A stretch of 64,000 bases of DNA from Sthenelais limicola. Lineage: Eukaryota; Annelida; Polychaeta; Phyllodocida; Sigalionidae. Of the stretch, positions 1-13,279 are shown one piece after another; within the stretch, counting starts at the first letter, position 1; the number at the start of each line of letters is the position of its first letter. A program made the position numbers and the translations under genes. The DNA is taken from assembly GCA_942159475.1 (NCBI GenBank), contig OW804095.1:55022773-55086772 (forward strand). The letters are read 5' to 3'. Below the pieces are notes generated by a model. The model was not told the DNA's origin. It saw nothing but the letters and a program-made list of their open reading frames with translations, and searched no databases.

Positions 1-2215
1 TTCCAAAACTCAGTTTCCCCCCAATATGACCTCATGTGCGTACTGTATATTGTCTATTAGAACGAACCGCTACAAAGGAATTTATGTTACTACGAGATAA
101 TGTGGTAATTGTCCGTGCCTATACGATGAAGTCCGGTGCACTTAAAACCGGCCATTCAATTGTGGCAACAGCCTTTTCAAGTTTTATGTTCCAACCATCA
201 CTGGACTGTATGTGTATAACCTATATCCTTAGAGAAAGCAGTAATCGCGTATATTTATATTTAATCTTTACGATGGTGTGGGTTATGATCAATCAGATAT
301 GTATATGAGCAATATACTAGCCTAAGTACCCTAATATTAAGCTGTAACTCCTGCCTATGGCCACCCACATTCGCATACACCTGTTGCTTTATCATACCAA
401 TAACAAGTTTAACCTCAGCTAAGTAGTTCTACAAGTTCATCACTAGACCTAGACACCAGAAAATGACAATTTCAATAGAGGAGCGCTTGAAGAGGACCTG
501 CCTGCGGCCAATGCTGGATCTTTCTAAGCAGGCCAACTTAACCTTGTGCTCCTCCTTTAACGTGGAGGGCGATGCCCGTGGCACTGACCTAACTGCCGCA
601 CTTGTCACACTTTCTTCATTCTAATAGGCTTTGTCTGGCCCTCATAGAAACACAGAGAACTACCCCTTCTTACAGAGTATAGACCTAGCGTTGTTGAATT
701 TGAGTGGCTATTTTTTTAGATTTTAGATCTGAAGAGATTGAATGACCTGAATTCGCAACATTGCCTTAAACATCCTTTTTCCCATTTAGTACAAGAATTC
801 ACCTTTGCTTGGGCTGAGATACGATATATTTATGGATTATCATTCTATAAACCATGCTGGATATCTGACTACCACGATTCTGTTTTCTATTGGATGTAAC
901 ATTATGCATAATGTATCTAACAATGATACCAATAGATTTTGACCTCGGGTAAAGAGAACTTTCACCCATTCTTTTCGATTTGATAAACTGTCGGAAAATA
1001 ACCCATCCTTCTAATTAGAAAAAAAGTCATATATGCTTTTCCCAAATCGAATCCTATTCAAATATTTACTTCAAACTGTAATCAAAGCTATCATTTTCAT
1101 ACCGGATAAAGCCAGCGCAGGCTAGTGCCTTCAATGTAACAGATTTACTTACACTTATCCATTGTGTAAGAAAATGTAACCTGGGTGTCTAGACAGCATT
1201 TTCTATTAGCCGAGACGTTAATAGTAGGCTCACCTTGCACACAGTTTACACTCTCAGCTTTAATATCATACTAATGTATTAGTTTTATCGTAATGGATTT
1301 TCGCACCATTTACAGAAGGCAGCGTAAATATTGTTTCCCAGTAAGCTTGTTACCCCTGCTATGAGGCCCATTTAAGTACAGCGTGATGTATTGACGAGAG
1401 AGAAATTGAAACTAGAAAGCCATGATCCTTTTGTTTAAAAAAAAGTGGAGTTCATTTCAATGACTGAGCCTAATTCCAAATGCAAACTATAAAGTTAAGT
1501 TTAACATTATTAAACCCAATTCATATCTTAAAAATCTGTCGTTTTGGTGATCATATTGGATCAGCCAGAATTCCTCAAAATAATAGTTTCCTTTCAAGAA
1601 GAAAACATTTACACTCAGGTAACATTACCTTAGGGTCGGGTGACCACCAGATGAAAATAAGATCATTATGATCCACTACTCAGTCTAGCAACAAATGTCC
1701 CCATCCCTCCCCTCCCCTCCATAATTTTGCGTTGACAGAATGTAGCCGAGAGGGAGGTAGCCACGAGTGAGCCCTAAGCATCAAGCTCGAGGAGTAAAAG
1801 TCTTTACCACGTGCCAAAAAAAAAGGTCGACCGACCCGAGTTCAACCTGAAGTCATTTCACCATTCAAAACTTAGAAAAACAGGCAATTAGAGAATCTTT
1901 GATCTTTGTTAAATATCCAGGAGCACATTACATACTCCAGCTGATGGTGGTCGGTTGGTGGCCTTCAACTCTGGCGGCCTCGTTGAGAATGTTTGCCTGG
2001 CCCTGTCAACATTAAGTTCGAATATCCATAAAATTCCCATTTCTCTTCAGGAATTCGAACATGCATGTTCGATCGTTATAATAACGTTATTTTGGAATAC
2101 ATATTACAGGCTCATTTATACATACTCTCTCTGTCTCTCTGCCCCTCTCTCTACATACATATTTATAATGTCCGTGTGTCCATCACCGTGTATTTAGTAT
2201 TGTTATTGGAGAACA

Positions 2216-2224
<9 letters not shown>

Positions 2225-2245
<21 letters not shown>
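2225..2245 (+). repeat. Poly-G run of 21
   Basis: An uninterrupted run of 21 G follows a T-rich stretch. Homopolymers of this length are prone to slippage and sequencing error, so the exact length is uncertain. Confidence 0.9.
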
Positions 2246-2246
<1 letters not shown>

Positions 2247-5200
2247 GACGATATCTCCTAGTGCGTCTGGCATTTACATGTACAATTGGTCTTCGACCAA
2301 AATGTCACAAATCATCGTGTCGAATCTGCACTAAGTCTAAAGGTGAGTGCGGAACCCTTGTAAAACGGATCAGTAAAAATTTGGCTGTTCATATATTCCT
2401 CTCAACACTATCCACTTGATCTCATTGGGTATCCAGGCTTATAATAGTGTGCCATTCTCCTAGCATCAGAACCGTGCCAGCTTACCTTACAGCTTAGACC
2501 CAGACTAGCAACATTTACCCATCATATTAGCATCCAATCCAACTAACATGACTTAGAGACTTGTTGCGCTTTTAATGCACCAAAGCAAACTCTTAGGCAT
2601 GCAGTTATGCACACATCAGGTTTTCTGAGAAACAGTTTTATTTTTCGGTATTTAGGCCATGTTATTTACTTCAAAGGGGGTTTAAGGGATATTAATTTAC
2701 GTCGAGTATTTCGTACTCCAGCCTCCGGTACATTCTTTTTTTTTGCTGCAGGTAATAGAAAACAAAATAAATGGTCTAAACTATAAGAATAGAACTTGAT
2801 TGTGACATGGAACATTAACAGAAATTTATCAATGCTCATATTATTTATTTCGTGTACTGATTTCTACCATACATTCTTATACCATCGGGATGTCAGTAGT
2901 AAATATTAAAAATATGTATGCATACGTGAAAGTTTATGGTTACCATGAGGACCATGCACCTTCTTAGTGCATTTCAACTTACATGTTTTCCACACAACCA
3001 ATAAGCAGCAGACATATTTTGCTATTTGTAAAGCCTAGAGATTATTGCAATGGCATACAACAAATAAAGTGGCTGTCTAAAAACCTAGGAACATAAGAAG
3101 GGAGGTATGTGGTAGGGAGGGTTGGGGAGGCTTGTAAAGCTGTATCACATACGTCAGTGTTTGCTGTGTGCGTCCCGAAGTCGTCGAGCAGCAAGGAAAG
3201 CACGCGCTCCCTGTCCTGCCGTTTAGAAAAATCGGCGCATTAGAAAAGAAAAAAATGTCAATATATTTCATCAGTGTCTCTACATATTGAAAGAAAGTTA
3301 TGTCAATATGATGTCAACACATAGCATTTATGTTTGTCGGCAAGGATTCCTGCCCGGGTTTCAGTATTTTTTTCAATTCATCTTCAATTCGGAGTCTAAA
3401 ATCGTCTTCAAACGTCGATGAAATATACTTGAGGGAAAATCTTCACAGTAAATATATGTGTATGCTGTGAAATTTAAAGGACATCTTGAGTCCTGACAAT
3501 GTTCTCTCTAGTGTATAGATAAAAGTCAACAGGATCAGATTTCCTGCATCGAGGCACTTTTACTGGACCTCCTTCAGGATCCCCCTTTCTTTCCCAGGAG
3601 CTATGGCTTTTACTTAATCGTAAGAATGGTGTTCTTCATAGCTCCCTACTTATGTAATGTTCAATAATCATGAACTGCATTTATCTATTTCCTGCCAAGA
3701 GCAACAGGAATCCAAATATTTCTCGGGCATAACAAAATACACCTTTATTGCAACAGACCTCTGTTTCCTCTAGTGTCTTCCCCGCGAACGAACTACCTTT
3801 GTGAGGAACACATGCATGCATGTACACTTACAGGCATAGTACAGAAACTTGTAGCACTCAGTCTTTAGGAATAGTTTATAGAGAAGGTTATGTGCCGACC
3901 CCTAGAATTATCCACGCCTCAAAATACCTTCAAATTGACCATGTTTCATCTATTGTCTACCCCGGCCGCTTTGCCCATTTCACCAACATTGTATCACCTC
4001 CAGTTTGGCTCATCAGGTGCTTACACTTTTAAACATACTCAGTGGAGTGTAAGTCTATGTACGTATGTACTGTACCATGGATTTACCACCATGGGATTCC
4101 CCCAAGCCCTTCCAAGTGATCACTTTCGTCTTGTCTTCGAGAAATGAGTGGCAACAAAACTGGCTGAGTATCAGTGATCAGGTGATGTTTTCTTCTTTGG
4201 AGTTAATATTTGAGTTAGTTCCTTCGTCCCGAAAATAGTTAAAGAAGCAATTTTAACAGCTTCGTGTCTTTCTTGATGCAACAACAGAAAATGTTGGTTG
4301 TACATTTGAAATAGTATGCACCTGACCACTAAACGGAAAGTTTCTAAGATTTTGCGGTCGAAGAGTCTTGAGGCGTTAGTAAACGTCACTTAAAGAATCC
4401 AGGCGTTGCTTTTAGTGAAGCTGGCGTTTATGGTAGGCCGTGAATATGGCCTAGCTTGTTATGATGAATACTGGTCTCCTGACAACAGCAGGAGACAGAT
4501 TTGTCACCGAGACCACATGTGACAATGTTTGCATTTGTCGTTATTACACCTATACTTATGTCCCCCGCGTCACAATCACCCCTACCACAGCCTCAATACG
4601 CCTGAAAAGAATAAAGGTTAACCATCTCTGATGGCTCGCCTAGAGTCTAGCTTATATTGTAGGTAGCCCATTATAAGCTTCAAGAGGAATAGGGTATTGC
4701 AGCAGTTTCGGATTCAGTCCGTCCCTCAATAAAGAGTTAACCCCGTTGATAGTAAGATTAGATCCTCAAATAAAATAGCAATTACTCGTCCCCCTTCTGC
4801 TTTTAAATATTGTGCTGCGGCTGAGATAACTGACTGATACATTTCCTTCTGGGCTCAACGATTTGATTGCAAAACCAACACAAAACAAATCGGTTGCCAC
4901 TTTATGAGCATATCTAGCAAAAAATCTGTTTTAAAACCTGTGTGCACCGTGTACATGACTAAATGTCAGGTGTACTTCTCAACATTTTCGGGACTCGGAT
5001 AGTTCTCCAATGAGCGTCAGAAAGGGAGATCTTGAAACATTTCAAAATCAAATCTTTATAACTCCAGAACATTTTCAATGATACGTCCACATATTGACAG
5101 TATTGTCTACAATAATTGTGAGGTGGGGCTTGCCATAGGATTTAAATCGAAGACCTGTGGGTTATGCGAACGAAATTTCATTAGGACCCTGCATGGACGA

Positions 5201-6005
5201 CTCCAAAATGGGAAGAAACTTCTTGGTCTCGAGATCAGACGAGGTCCCTCCAAGCCTGTAGTTTCTATTGTATATAGTGTATTGTTCCGGATTCAGTACA
5301 ATAATATAAAAATATAATAACAATAACATTTACGCCGGAACGGGGTGGCCCTCTTCTATGTTAGCCTTGGACGCAAACTCGAATTACTATGGGTCAAAAT
5401 GAGCTGTCAGACTCATGTTAATTAATGAAAGCACTTGACAGAAAGCCAACAGAAACATTGGCCCATGATAATGCAAAGCCTTCGATCTCGCATGCCAAAC
5501 GAACGATAGTTTTTGAAGATGTTTCACCAGAATATCATTGCGCTGAATCCAAAATACAAGCTAAAGAATAAAGTCTACAGCGAACAAATCGTGGGTTCAT
5601 GAGGGAGCATCTATTTACAATGGCTAGAATGTTGATTCCATTTCTTAAATGTACGATAATCAGCGTGTAATAGTAAGGGCGTGTATTCAGACAGCCGTAA
5701 TTTGCCTTTTATCCAAGGTCGAGTATATATGGAGTGAATACACTGGGTGGTTAGAATGGGAGGGGTAGGATGTATGCCCTACCATATGTTGATCAGATAA
5801 GGTAGTGCAATGCAAAATGTCACATTTAAATGCTAATTCATCATCCTTGTTAGGGACTGTTCAGACAAGTGGGCGGTACTCATCTGCAGTGATTGATTCT
5901 CCTCCATCAAGCTGGTGTAAATCTTCAACGCCAGCCTTTCTCACCCATTTACTCATCATATAGGCACGGTGGTGTGGGTAGACTAAATTTTAGGCTCCCT
6001 ATAGT

Positions 6006-6422
6006 ATGACGGGGCAAGTACCGTGTACGCCAAGTGTAGTGCATCGATCTTACTTTAACCATTTGAGAATAAAAATAAATCAACATCTAACTTCAAATTA
6101 TTCTATTGGCTTGAATACGCTTCCGATGAAAGAAATGACCTGGATTCCTATTAAGGAATTGGCCATACATTTAAACATTATCCCATATACTACTAACGAC
6201 GGCTCGTGGACAGATCCAGCCGCCAATTCAGAAAGAAGTCCCAATTCATTATGTAGAGGCCATCCCAATAAGAAAGGAGTATGTTACTTAGTATGCAAAG
6301 AGGCTCGAGATGTTCAATGTGTAGGCACATATCCCTTTTACAAAGGAAGTATTCAAATTTGTGAGAGTAGATGTGGCTTATGTTTGACTTGTGATGAATC
6401 ATCAAGAAATATCAGAATATAG
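6006..6422 (+). CDS. Hypothetical cysteine-rich ORF, 138 aa, doubtful
   Basis: An open frame from ATG to TAG encodes 138 residues. I do not recognise it. The C-terminal third is cysteine-rich: eight Cys fall within about 50 residues, ending in a C-x3-C-x2-C-x2-C cluster. There is no signal peptide at the N-terminus, and the first 80 residues look like translated non-coding DNA. An open frame of this length is expected about once by chance in AT-rich DNA of this size. It sits inside what is probably hedgehog intron 1. Alternatives are a spliced exon of a small secreted protein, or chance. Confidence 0.12.
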   Translation: MTGQVPCTPSVVHRSYFNHLRIKINQHLTSNYSIGLNTLPMKEMTWIPIKELAIHLNIIPYTTNDGSWTDPAANSERSPNSLCRGHPNKKGVCYLVCKEARDVQCVGTYPFYKGSIQICESRCGLCLTCDESSRNIRI

Positions 6423-7059
6423 TTTTACATTTTACCGACCAGCACAACGGTTCTTTGGCCTCCATCCGCTCTTGGATTTACATTTACATCTCCATCGATT
6501 GACCGCTGTGAAAGGAAGTGCCATCAAAGGCCCTCTCACACTGTTGATACATCAACAGAACATCCTCTCACACAATAGCCAGCTGACCCAGTCAAAACCT
6601 TAAGCCAACAATTTTAACTCCAGACATCTGCAAACATACTCTCATCAAATTTCCCCTTATAAAATATGGCTCTGAAGAATGAAGGCGGGCGTCAAAAACT
6701 CTTTTTATTACATGCAACTGTGATTTTCCTTCATAAATCAATTTAATTGATGCAATTGAATGTATGCACTATTTTATTGGAATAATATGGGAAGTTGGCT
6801 AGTTTCATGAGTGAGTAACCAAGGCTTTGTGTTTAAGGAGTGGGGCTTTCGGGAGTATAGAGTGTTGGTTGGGGCATAGAGAAAGGTAGCCGGGATCTGA
6901 CAGAGGTACACAGTACCTGGGTGTCAGGTTACCTCGTGTATTAGTCGGCCGAACGATAGGTGGCGAGATCAAGTTACCGCGAGCACCGAGATGATGGCTG
7001 CGTCTGACGGCTCCGCCTAGGGCTTGCAATAGATGGGCCTTACGTGGAAGACCCGAAGT

Positions 7060-7235
7060 AACCAAGAAAACACTGAAGAAAGGGAAAGATAGAGAATACG
7101 AAAGCCGGGTAGGAGACAAATAGAGACAGACATGAGAGAGAAGAGAGGGAGAGAGAGAGGGAGAGAGGGAAAGCTGTGGAGAGTGGGGAAGAGAAAGGGC
7201 GAGAGTGGGGAGGGAAGGGCCGCGGGAAGGGGAAC
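7060..7235 (+). repeat. Purine-rich GA tract
   Basis: A low-complexity stretch is made mainly of GAGA, GGGA and GAAGA words, densest around 7130-7175. It creates long open frames on the minus strand rich in Ser, Pro and Leu, which are artefacts of composition. Confidence 0.8.
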
Positions 7236-9151
7236 AATTAGTTGAAATGGGAAGGCGTGAAGGGTGGACGGGAAAAAATGCAGTGGAACTTAATAAGAAC
7301 AACTGTACAGGTAACATTTATATGGTGAACGTATTATCCCAATTAATAAGGGGAACAACAGAACATAATAGAAATTGTTGAAACTGTTATAGATAAAACC
7401 AAAATCGAGTGGGTTTTTTTCTGAAACAAGAAATGCATAGAGATATATAAATAGAGCATCCGCCTCTTAGAGTCAGCCCTGTTTAGAGCAGCCAACACAT
7501 TGTGGCTAGGTGAACCCCCGTTTTTCACGAATATAAATAACTATAATTATATTATATATTATATATACTTTTGCCAGCCAATGAAAGTGTGTTCATTTAT
7601 TGACTTCTGTTCAGGTTTACTCCAATAACTTAGAACAGGAGAATGAAAAGGTAGGAAACGCTTGGTTGATACATTTGGAAATTCTATACCTTAAATCCTT
7701 ATAGACAAGCATCTCACATGTCGTCCTGGAAAGACCAACCAGCCCGCCGGCCATGTTGGTGAGCAGTTAGTACCTGCCCTTCTCACCAGGTGGTACTGTA
7801 GTGACTGGGTCCTGGTGTCACATCCAATGAAAGTCCCTGATAAATCAGTGGCAGGTTCCGTGAGGTGTTGCACTAAATAGTTTACCCTGAAGAAACATTT
7901 CCATATACAAAAGGATGATATGGGTGGAATGCATATGAACAGCACTGAGAGAAGATCAGATATCTTCTTTAAAAGAAAATTTGATGTGGATACATTACAA
8001 TTATATCAAGATTAATCATAGATCGGAGTGATGGTTGGGAAAGGGGACGGTTCAACCCCTCGATTTATATTTTTTTAAATGAACAGACTAAGGAAACGGA
8101 TAGATGAAGTTTTGTCAATTGTATCGGGATAAAAACGGGTTAACTCAGCCAGCTATCCATTTAACCTTGAGGGTAAAGGGGTGGTTCCTACTAAATCAAC
8201 ACATAATTTGAACTCATTTAAAGTCCCATTATAACGAGCCTTTGAATTGATAGTGCGACTAGGCAAATGTCCACATGGCCAATTGCTCAGAAATCAACCT
8301 AAGAATCATTTACTCAATTGCGAAAATGATTGGCAAGATAACTAGAACGAACACACGCAAAGCCTCAGAGATGCTTTTGAATAAGAGTGATAGGTTACTA
8401 CATGGAAATACCAGGGCGTCAACTAGAGAGAAAATAAGAGAAGAATTTCCAGCAGTATACAGGGGAATAATGTTTACGATTCGTGTATTTTACGATGGCA
8501 TAATTTAATCGAATCGTCAGTATAGCATAAACCAAGTTCTGTTATCGGTTATTTACCTTTATTATAATTTATATTTCAAATTTCCATCGCTAGATAAAAG
8601 TGCTGAAACAAAAAGTAACTCTATTCTCAAATTATAGTTTGTCAAAGGATTCGTATTGAGGCTAAATAATGTAGACTCTGTCACTCTCCTCAGATCATTC
8701 CTGGTGCAAAAATATAATTATTAGACAAATTCTATTACTGCAATGTCAATAGAAAGTAGTTCAACTGTATTGATCGAGAAACAAATTGGAAATGTGAATC
8801 GTACTTGAGATTCTCTGTTGTGTCAACTGGACAATACTTATCTTTCTAATATAACACATACTTCCAAGAATATTTCCAAGTTGAAAACCAAATTATAAAC
8901 CTGAGTTCCACCTTCTGAAATCGCCTGTTGACCTGCAAGAATAGTAAAAGCTAGACATGGAATAATAAAAGTTATAATTATATAGTTGAATCGTATATTG
9001 CCATAAATGTTGTTCTATCATAGTTCGGCTGTAAAAATGGGGAACATTTAGGTTTCAAATCAATTCATGAGGAGGGAATGAAAGCGTCGGGGCTAATCAT
9101 TTTATTTGAGGCTATAGTTATTGGTTATTTGGGGAAAACCGTAGTTTACAT

Positions 9152-9533
9152 TATGTGATGTGTTACAGAAAAGTGAGTGGTTAGTCACAAACAATGAGAT
9201 TTTAAATATAATCATCAAATTATTTGAAAAGATGAGATCAAGCCGATTCCAATGATGGTAGATATTAACACATCTAATAAGTACTTCTATATTTCTTTTT
9301 CATGAAAACGTTAGCACTAATTCCTGAGAGCCAATCACGATAGTGAATTAGTTACATATACTCCTTAATTGCAATACACAGTCTTCAACGTTGATACATG
9401 TATTTTTACTATACTAACAATGCTAAACACTCCATTAATGAAAGTATTTTGGGCAAGGGTTCTTGTGAATACATTACTTCGAAAGATATCATATTTGCGA
9501 CTTGTGACTCATTTTCCTGTGACACATCACATA
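9152..9533. mobile_element. MITE family A, copy 1
   Basis: The element is bounded by inverted repeats. The left end reads TGTGATGTGTTACAG, and the right end is its near reverse complement, CTGTGACACATCACA. A TA dinucleotide lies just outside each end, as in Tc1/mariner-type target duplications. The inner part of the arm (GTGAGT..AGTCACAA) also matches across the two ends with small gaps. Length is about 380 bp with no coding capacity. A second copy with the same termini lies at 58698-59116. Confidence 0.7.
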
Positions 9534-10377
9534 CCATGTTAACATATTGAAATTATAAACTCTGAATAAAAATGATCATTCCTTACTAGATAAGAACCAA
9601 ATCGATGAGATAAATAATCGCTTACTTAATTTATTTTCTATGGTTGCTTGAAGAAAACCCCAGTGTGAGTCAATGGGAAAAGTCTATGGGAAATGTGGTA
9701 TTTTTTTACGTTTTACTGAATAAAACAAAAATGTGCACTGCATGTTTCCCCATACTTAATAGATCACATGCTACCAATTTTTATGAACAAAAAACATACT
9801 TCTTCAGGGTAAAAAAAAAGTTGCGGTCATCTGAAGCTGACCATGTCTATCACTTTTAGTAGCAGCTTCGATAGGGTGCATATCCGTTACTCACATCATA
9901 TTACATCACCTTCATAAGTTTATTATCATAGTATCTGATTATTGATGGATTATAATATCATACAAATATTATGATTTATTGTTAATAAAAGTGCATATAT
10001 GTACACAGTGGACTACAAGAATCACTGCTTTTTGCCATTTCTAATACGCATCATCATCAACGATTTAAAATCTAGAAACCATAAATTATCTTGAACTCAA
10101 AACAGCTGTAGCAGAAACAGGAACCGTACATATTGAAAATCATGCAGCAAGATGTCCACACTGCCGATGACATAAAAGATATTTACAGATAAAAACAGGA
10201 GCCGCTAGTTGGCGTGTGTGTTGACATCCATGTATCAAAAAACAAAAAAATACAAAAGAAAGGTCATTCATTTCAAGTTGTGATCGTGATTTAAGTTGTA
10301 TATTTTCTATAGCTTCCCGGATAATTAGTAGACTACATGCTCCATGCCTTCAGCCTCCTCATATTGTGTAAAAAGGG

Positions 10378-10550
10378 GCAATGTAACATGACTATTATTA
10401 ATAATAGTTACAAAAAGGTTTAGTAATATCATCATTTAATGTAACATTAAATTATGTGGAATATCAATATCACCATTCAATGTAACATAACTAGTATCGA
10501 TAATAGTTACAGAAAGGTTGAGTAATATCATCATTCAATGCACAGTAAAC
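10378..10550 (+). repeat. Two-copy tandem repeat, period about 102 bp
   Basis: The segment near 10380-10450 is repeated at about 10482-10552. Both contain AATGTAACAT, AATAATAGTTACA or a close variant, AAGGTT and AGTAATATCATCATT in the same order. The second copy ends about 220 bp before the splice acceptor of hedgehog exon 2. Confidence 0.7.
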
Positions 10551-10771
10551 AATATTGATGAACCAACGTTGATAATATGAAGGGCGAAATAAGGAAAACA
10601 CCCACTTTGGGGGTAGGGAAGAGACACACCTCTCCAGTCCCCACCCCTCCCCTTTACACACAGAGACGCACACACACAAAATACATGCACGCACACAGGT
10701 TTGGTTATGGGTCTGCAACTATGTTCCATATAATGATTATGTATTCAAGCTCCTGTTAATGCTTTTTTCAG

Positions 10772-11033
10772 AGATGCAAGGACAAACTCAATACCTTAGC
10801 CATCGCTGTAATGAATCGCTGGCCCGGTGTCAACTTGCGTGTGACGGAGGCTTGGGATGAGGACCGCCATCATGATAGAGACCCTCTCCATTACGAAGGC
10901 AGGGCTGTGGATATCACTACTTCAGATCGTGATCGAAGTAAAAATGGCATGCTCGCAAGGCTCGCAGTTGAAGCAGGTTTCGATTGGGTGTACTATGAAT
11001 CAAGAACTCATATTCATGCGTCGGTCAAATCGG
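10772..11033 (+). CDS. hh: Hedgehog protein, exon 2 (signalling domain, C-terminal half)
   Basis: This exon encodes 87 residues of the secreted Hedgehog morphogen, from RCKDKLN to HIHASVKS plus one base of the next codon. It is preceded by a TTTTTTCAG acceptor and followed by a G/GTAAGC donor (phase 1). The family zinc ligands are visible: His and Asp of HYEGRAVD and the His of HIHASVK. The acidic TEAWDED stretch provides part of the calcium site. The long conserved run [30 protein letters not shown] makes the assignment secure. Its 262-nt length equals that of the vertebrate Shh exon 2 as I recall it. Most family members have Cys where this one has Ala in HIHASVK. The first exon (signal peptide, palmitoylated CGPGR start) is not in the window. 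Ligand secretion and binding to Patched are known for the family. Confidence 0.97.
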
Positions 11034-13279
11034 GTAAGCATCGTTCTTCGTGCTGCTTCTTTATTTTCAAAGAATTTTATTTGAGCTCAATTTAGATGTA
11101 CATTTATATTCTCCTGAGACTCAAGAAAAAGTTATCAAAAATCAATCAGTTACATAATTTCAATATTCACCTAATAAATTAGAGTTTGACTAATGATATA
11201 ATATACTTTCGAAGTTACAAACTGTGTCAGTACTTTAGCATTAATACACATTACCATCCAGATATTTCGAGATTACAATATATTCGTCGATTGTTAAATT
11301 AGAGTTTGACAATAATATAATATACTTTCAAAGTTACAAATTGTTTCGAGAATACAGTATTAATTACTCTTGGATCGTACTACAAATGACATGACTAATA
11401 GAAATAGTGATAAAAATACGATTGTGATAGAAAAGACATGACTGTCGTATAACGACCTCGTCCTGTCATGTAATATCGCGGGTACAATATCAATTCATAG
11501 AGGCAACAAGAGGCACCCCTCTCCTCCTCCCCCCTCCCCCTCCATATATGATCAAGTAGCGTGCAGTAACATTGACTGGTTAACCCAGCAGAATAAAATA
11601 GTTATGATAAATTATTCTACCATTATCATGCTGGTACCATCATAGAGCGAGAGTTGGAAAATGCCTTATGCCAGCGGAAATGCCTTATTTGGAAGTCCTT
11701 GGTTTTGTGATGAAATGTTGAAGCATGTAAAAGTACACGATGCTAGGAGAATGATTGGCAGATGCAGCGCGACCAATAAAATTGGGTATCAATCATTAAT
11801 GAGCTAGCCTCCATACAGGTAGGAGCTAGGGTAGAGCTATATAAAAGAATTACAATTTGAGGGTATGACACAATGAAGTATAACACCGTATCTTCCATGA
11901 TCCCCCTGTCTTTACCTCCAGCATATGTAATGATATCGCAATATCGTTAACAAGAGATGTCAAACCTTTCTGACGCCCGCCCGCCCCCGAACTTACATAC
12001 TCGCATGTGCTTTCTACCGGTGCGAATGAACGCATTCTATTTAAACTTGTTACCATGCATGAAGCTTTTTCAATATTACCTATTGAGAGGAATCTGATTA
12101 AAGCAATATGTGGAAAGGTCTAGAAAAAGACTGGCCATACCGACAGTCTGCAATAAAATTCATTCTGGATTTCTCCAAGAATGTCGAATTTAGTCACGTA
12201 TATAACAGAGATAACATTTGAATGATAACATATTCTCAAGACTATGATTTTAGATCTATTGGATCAACAGTGATGTGCGTGCTTAAGTAATTCTATGCAT
12301 GTCGATGCAACAATTCTTCAACAAATTCTCTCCTTTTTTTCACAGGAGGCTCCTGAGATTTAAGAGCTTATATATTGCACGAACATGCAACCATATAACA
12401 ATATGACGAAGAGCTGAATAAAGTATCCTATGAATAAAATACCTGTAACAATTTCAGTATATGACAGCCCAATGGGGGTTAAGGATAATGATGGCATGTT
12501 GGGAACAATTAATTTCTGTAAGATGTCTACCCGAATAAAATACTGAGCCTAAACTAAGCTAGACCGTGCCGATCTGATAAAACAAAGGACACCTCAGACA
12601 ATAAACTGGTCTGGTTTGGCAGTACGAGGCGGGATAAATACAAACGGTGGTGGTGTCATTAGATCTATCATCTAGCTAGGTACAAGGTCTGAGGCCATGC
12701 TCCGCTGAGGTCAGTCCATCTAATCTAAAATAGACCTGTCAGTTCTGATAACATAGTTAGGGGACATTTGTTATAATTGGATAATGTGACAGGGAAATGA
12801 CAGGCGCTGATGACCCTGCCTGTTGTCCGGGCAGGTGAAATAGCTGGCCTGTAGGGAAGGGTAGGTGGAACATGTGCCAGCTCTGTCCACAACTTCTTTC
12901 CACCACTGAGAATACTCCTTTTGTTCGACCACGAATCACACAATGTTCACTCTATAGATTTACCTGATATTACAGACCTTTACCATTATACGTCGTCTAT
13001 AGTCTATTGATGGTATTATCTGAGGTATAGAGCAACCAAATTGTGTATTATACAGATGTTATACTAATCTTCTGTTTTTAGTTACTTCAACCTTGTATTT
13101 CCCTTTATATATATCGTCAAAATTGCCTCCTATAAAAACGACTTTTAATTTAACCATTTATCCACACATTGGACTGACTGGCTTATTTGTAATTCATCAT
13201 TCAGACTTCATCGTTTCGCATATTTCGTGTAATCACACATGTCTGAAAATACTAATTAAATCTTACATGGTTGTTCCAG
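11034..13279 (+). other. Hedgehog intron 2
   Basis: A 2246-bp intron runs between the GTAAGC donor and the TTGTTCCAG acceptor. It holds a two-copy tandem repeat at 11176-11345. Elsewhere I see only AT-rich unique sequence and a short C-rich stretch near 11520. No exon is apparent. Confidence 0.85.
11176..11345 (+). repeat. Two-copy tandem repeat, period 121 bp
   Basis: About 50 bases beginning ATTAGAGTTTGAC and ending AAGTTACAAA occur twice, at about 11178 and 11299. The copies differ by a few substitutions and a small indel. The repeat lies inside hedgehog intron 2. Confidence 0.75.

Larger units (their letters stand above)
1..10771. other. Non-coding stretch upstream of hedgehog exon 2
   Basis: No recognisable protein-coding exon is seen here on either strand. 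If hedgehog exon 1 lies to the left of the window, as inferred, the part near exon 2 is hedgehog intron 1. Visible content is a poly-G run near 2.2 kb, a purine-rich tract near 7.1 kb, a MITE at 9.15-9.53 kb, a tandem repeat at 10.4-10.55 kb, and AT-rich unique DNA. One cysteine-rich open frame at 6.0 kb is listed separately with low confidence. Confidence 0.6.

Noticed and set aside
6805..7317. 170-codon minus-strand ORF rich in Ser, Pro and Leu
   Set aside because: It runs across the purine-rich tract; composition explains its length.
13093..13279. ATG at 13093 as a start for the hedgehog Hint exon
   Set aside because: The reading frame before 13280 is intronic; the acceptor and phase match exon 2 exactly.
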